From REDI01 sp038123735 (lineage in GTDB: Bacteria > Myxococcota_A > UBA796 > GCA-2862545), in NCBI GenBank assembly GCA_038123735.1, contig JAYPAP010000024.1, positions 1 to 33,598 of the forward strand: DNA of 33,598 bases, written 5' to 3'. Shown piece after piece: positions 31,624 through 33,598 of this stretch; position 1 is the first letter of the stretch, and every line of letters begins with the position of its first letter. The position numbers and the translations under genes are program-made. A model generated the notes under the pieces. It was not told where the DNA came from, ran no database searches, and was given only the letters and a program-made list of their open reading frames with translations.

Positions 31624-33435
31624 CTAAACCGTCTTCTTCTCGCCTCTAACCACCGTGCGCTCGTTGCTCTTGAGGATGTTCTTCCGCAAGCGAATGGTGG
31701 TCGGAGTCACTTCGATGCACTCGTCATCGTCGATGAACTCCATCGCAGACTCGAGGGTGATCAGCCGTGCTGGTGGCAGGAGCTGCTTCTCATCCGCCCC
31801 GGCGGACCGAACGTTGGTGAGCTGCTTGGCGCGGACGACATTGACGTTCATGTCATTGCCACGCTTGTTGATCCCAACGATCATGCCCTCGTAGACCTCG
31901 TCGGCCGGCTCAACAAATAGGTCACCGCGGGGAAGAAGCTTGAAGAGGGAATAGGTCGTGGCCTTGCCGGAGCGATCGCTGACGAGCGTTCCGTTTTGAC
32001 GACCCTGAATGAAGCCAACGTCCTCGTCCCATCCGTCGAAGATGGTGTTCAGGATGCCTTCACCACGGGTGTCGGTCAGTAATTCACTTCGGTAGCCGAT
32101 CAGCCCCCGGGCGGGAATGCGATAGGTCATCTTGGTGCGGCCATTTCCATCGGCGCGCATGTCCATCATTCGGCCCTTTCGTGCTGCGAGCTTCTGGGTC
32201 ACCGAGCCGACCGCATCGTCGGGGACGTCCAGTTCGGCGAGCTCGAACGGCTCTTGGAGCTGCCCATCGACCTCGCGGCGGAGAACCTGGGGACGACCGA
32301 TCGTGAGTTCGAAGCCCTCACGACGCATCTGTTCGATCAAGATGGCGAGCTGAAGCTCCCCACGGCCGTAGACCATCAGACCGTCCTTGCCTTCGATGGG
32401 CTCAGTCTTGAGGGAGACGTTGGCGAGTAGTTCGCGGTCGAGTCGGTCGCGGATCTGACGACTTGTGAGGAACTTCCCATCTTTGCCGCTCATGGGGCTG
32501 GTGTTGATGGAAAAGCTCATGCCGATGGTGGGTTCATCGACCCGCACGCGCTCCATGGCTTCGGGCTCGGCGGCGGTGGTGACGGTGTCGCCGACGGTGA
32601 TCTCAGGAATACCGGCAATAGCCACAATATCACCGGGCTCTGCCGAATCCACCTCATGGCGTTTGAGACCACGCCAAGTGTAGATGAGCTGCGGGCGCAC
32701 CATCTTCTTCGTATCCGCGCCGAACCAGGTGGATTGTTCGTTCTTTTTGAGGGCGCCCCCGCGGAGTCTCCCGATGCACAAGCGCCCAACATAGGGGTCG
32801 TAGCCGAGATTGGTCACCAGGAGGCGAGCGTGGTCATCGTTCGTGTCTTTGGGTGGAGGCACAACTTCGATGATCTTGTCGAGAAGCGGCCGCAGGTCGT
32901 CGTTGGGGGTGTCGAGGTCGAGCTGGGCAAAGCCATCTCTGGCGCACGCGTATAGGACGGGGAATTCGAGCTGCTCCTCGTCAGCGTCGAGCTCGATAAA
33001 GAGGTCGTACACCTCTTCGAGGACTTCGGGGGCGCGAGCGTCGGGGCGGTCGATCTTGTTGATGACCACGATCGGCGGAAGACCTGCAGCCATGGCCTTC
33101 CCGAGGACGAAACGTGTCTGCGGAAGGGGACCCTCGGAAGCATCTACGAGGAGAATGACGCCGTCGACCATGGACAGGACGCGCTCGACTTCGCCGCCAA
33201 AGTCGGCGTGGCCCGGGGTATCAACGATGTTGATCTTGTGGTCGCCGTAGAAGATCGCCGTGTTCTTGGCGGCAATGGTGATGCCACGCTCGCGCTCCAA
33301 GTCCATGGAGTCCATGACGCGGTCCTGGAGCTCCTGGTGGGCCTGAAACGCGTGCGTTTGGCGGAGAAGGCCGTCGACAAGGGTGGTTTTACCGTGGTCA
33401 ACGTGGGCGATAATCGCGACATTTCTGAAAGACAT
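31624..33435 (-). CDS. typA: Ribosome-associated translational GTPase TypA/BipA
   Basis: TypA/BipA is an EF-G-like GTPase that binds the ribosome and helps 50S assembly and stress growth. The 603-residue protein starts MSFRNVAIIAHVDHGKTTLV (P-loop AHVDHGKTT), with RERGITI (switch I), DTPGHADFGGEV (G3) and NKIDRPDA (G4). Domain II and the EF-G-like beta-barrel follow, then the C-terminal RGLIGYRSELLTDTRGEG block. The frame is open 21 codons further upstream, but ATG 33435 has GAGG five bases before it and aligns with the family. It converges with aroC. Confidence 0.97.
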   Translation of the reverse strand: MSFRNVAIIAHVDHGKTTLVDGLLRQTHAFQAHQELQDRVMDSMDLERERGITIAAKNTAIFYGDHKINIVDTPGHADFGGEVERVLSMVDGVILLVDASEGPLPQTRFVLGKAMAAGLPPIVVINKIDRPDARAPEVLEEVYDLFIELDADEEQLEFPVLYACARDGFAQLDLDTPNDDLRPLLDKIIEVVPPPKDTNDDHARLLVTNLGYDPYVGRLCIGRLRGGALKKNEQSTWFGADTKKMVRPQLIYTWRGLKRHEVDSAEPGDIVAIAGIPEITVGDTVTTAAEPEAMERVRVDEPTIGMSFSINTSPMSGKDGKFLTSRQIRDRLDRELLANVSLKTEPIEGKDGLMVYGRGELQLAILIEQMRREGFELTIGRPQVLRREVDGQLQEPFELAELDVPDDAVGSVTQKLAARKGRMMDMRADGNGRTKMTYRIPARGLIGYRSELLTDTRGEGILNTIFDGWDEDVGFIQGRQNGTLVSDRSGKATTYSLFKLLPRGDLFVEPADEVYEGMIVGINKRGNDMNVNVVRAKQLTNVRSAGADEKQLLPPARLITLESAMEFIDDDECIEVTPTTIRLRKNILKSNERTVVRGEKKTV

Positions 33436-33505
33436 GGTAGCCTCGGGTATGCGTGGCGGCGCATAACGGTCCAGCCCGGTTCGTGGGAGGTCCGGCACGC
33501 AATGG

Positions 33506-33598
33506 TCACGCGGAGGACAGGGTTTCCGCAGCGGATGCTACCGCGGCGGGGTCCTGTCCTACTTGAATGTGTATGGCACCGTCATCGGGCCGATACCC
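33506..33598 (-). other. Right edge, possible 3' end of another minus-strand gene
   Basis: Upstream of typA two minus-strand frames stay open from the edge. One ends at 33559 and reads GIGPMTVPYTFK; GIGPMT recalls the GVGPMT motif near the end of FolD (methylene-tetrahydrofolate dehydrogenase/cyclohydrolase), but the remaining tail would be too short for that family. The other ends at 33506 and gives 30 residues without a recognisable motif. I cannot choose between them. Confidence 0.25.

Noticed and set aside
33506..33598. folD at the right edge
   Set aside because: GIGPMT is suggestive, but only a dozen residues are visible and the tail after the motif is too short for FolD, so no gene was called.
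1..33598. Mobile elements, tRNA or rRNA genes, defence or biosynthetic clusters
   Set aside because: I looked for transposase or integrase motifs, tRNA-like cloverleaf sequence and repeat arrays and found none; nearly all of the sequence is accounted for by coding genes.

Overview
This window is the replication-origin neighbourhood of a Gram-negative bacterial chromosome. It is moderately GC-rich and very compact, and it looks like a draft or metagenome assembly because it has two runs of exactly ten Ns. YidC has the large periplasmic domain of Gram-negatives. GyrB carries the proteobacterial-type insertion of about 170 residues, and GshB is present. The mix of gene order, the Jag protein with a long linker, a LysM/BON envelope protein and a DapF-like protein would fit a deltaproteobacterial or Myxococcota-like lineage. 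That placement is inference; nothing here fixes the taxon.

Layout. Positions 1-10219 are all on the minus strand: dnaA, dnaN, recF, gyrB, gyrA, a membrane-anchored TPR-like gene and the start of hemL. From 10624 to 15221 everything is on the plus strand: rpmH, rnpA, yidC, jag, mnmE, the classic L34/membrane-insertion operon. yidD is missing from its usual place. The strand switch at dnaA/rpmH and the 312-base palindrome-rich space between dnaA and dnaN are the two candidate origin sites. Next come a minus-strand SDF-family dicarboxylate/acidic amino acid symporter, a plus-strand pair (gshB and an exported TPR protein), a minus-strand TPR/TM/BON/LysM envelope protein, and a plus-strand pair (rRNA or tRNA uracil-5-methyltransferase and an RND/MMPL-type exporter). 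A tightly packed minus-strand cluster follows, listed in transcription order: mutS2, fpr, plsC-like acyltransferase, dapF-like, an unknown exported protein, nadK. The window ends with plus-strand aroC and minus-strand typA, and a few codons of another gene may lie at the right edge.

How the genes relate. The left half is information processing: initiation, clamp, RecF repair, gyrase, ribosome and RNase P, membrane insertase and tRNA modification. The right half is redox and envelope housekeeping: glutathione, NADP supply by NadK, ferredoxin/flavodoxin-NADP reductase, phospholipid acylation, chorismate synthesis and the TypA GTPase. I see no mobile element, CRISPR array, tRNA, rRNA or defence island.

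Best leads. (1) The DapF-like protein has serine at both positions where diaminopimelate epimerase has its catalytic cysteines, yet keeps the surrounding active-site frame. (2) The dnaA-dnaN gap holds a long hairpin, a 12-base palindrome and a C-run followed by TAC repeats resembling a DnaA-trio. (3) Jag carries five exact-length decapeptide repeats between its KH and R3H domains. (4) MnmE has NGVD where GTPases have NKxD. (5) Both N gaps are very probably false: joining their short shared ends restores gene 299-1112 to one frame and gives GshB its normal length. (6) Four convergent gene pairs have no room for terminators between them.
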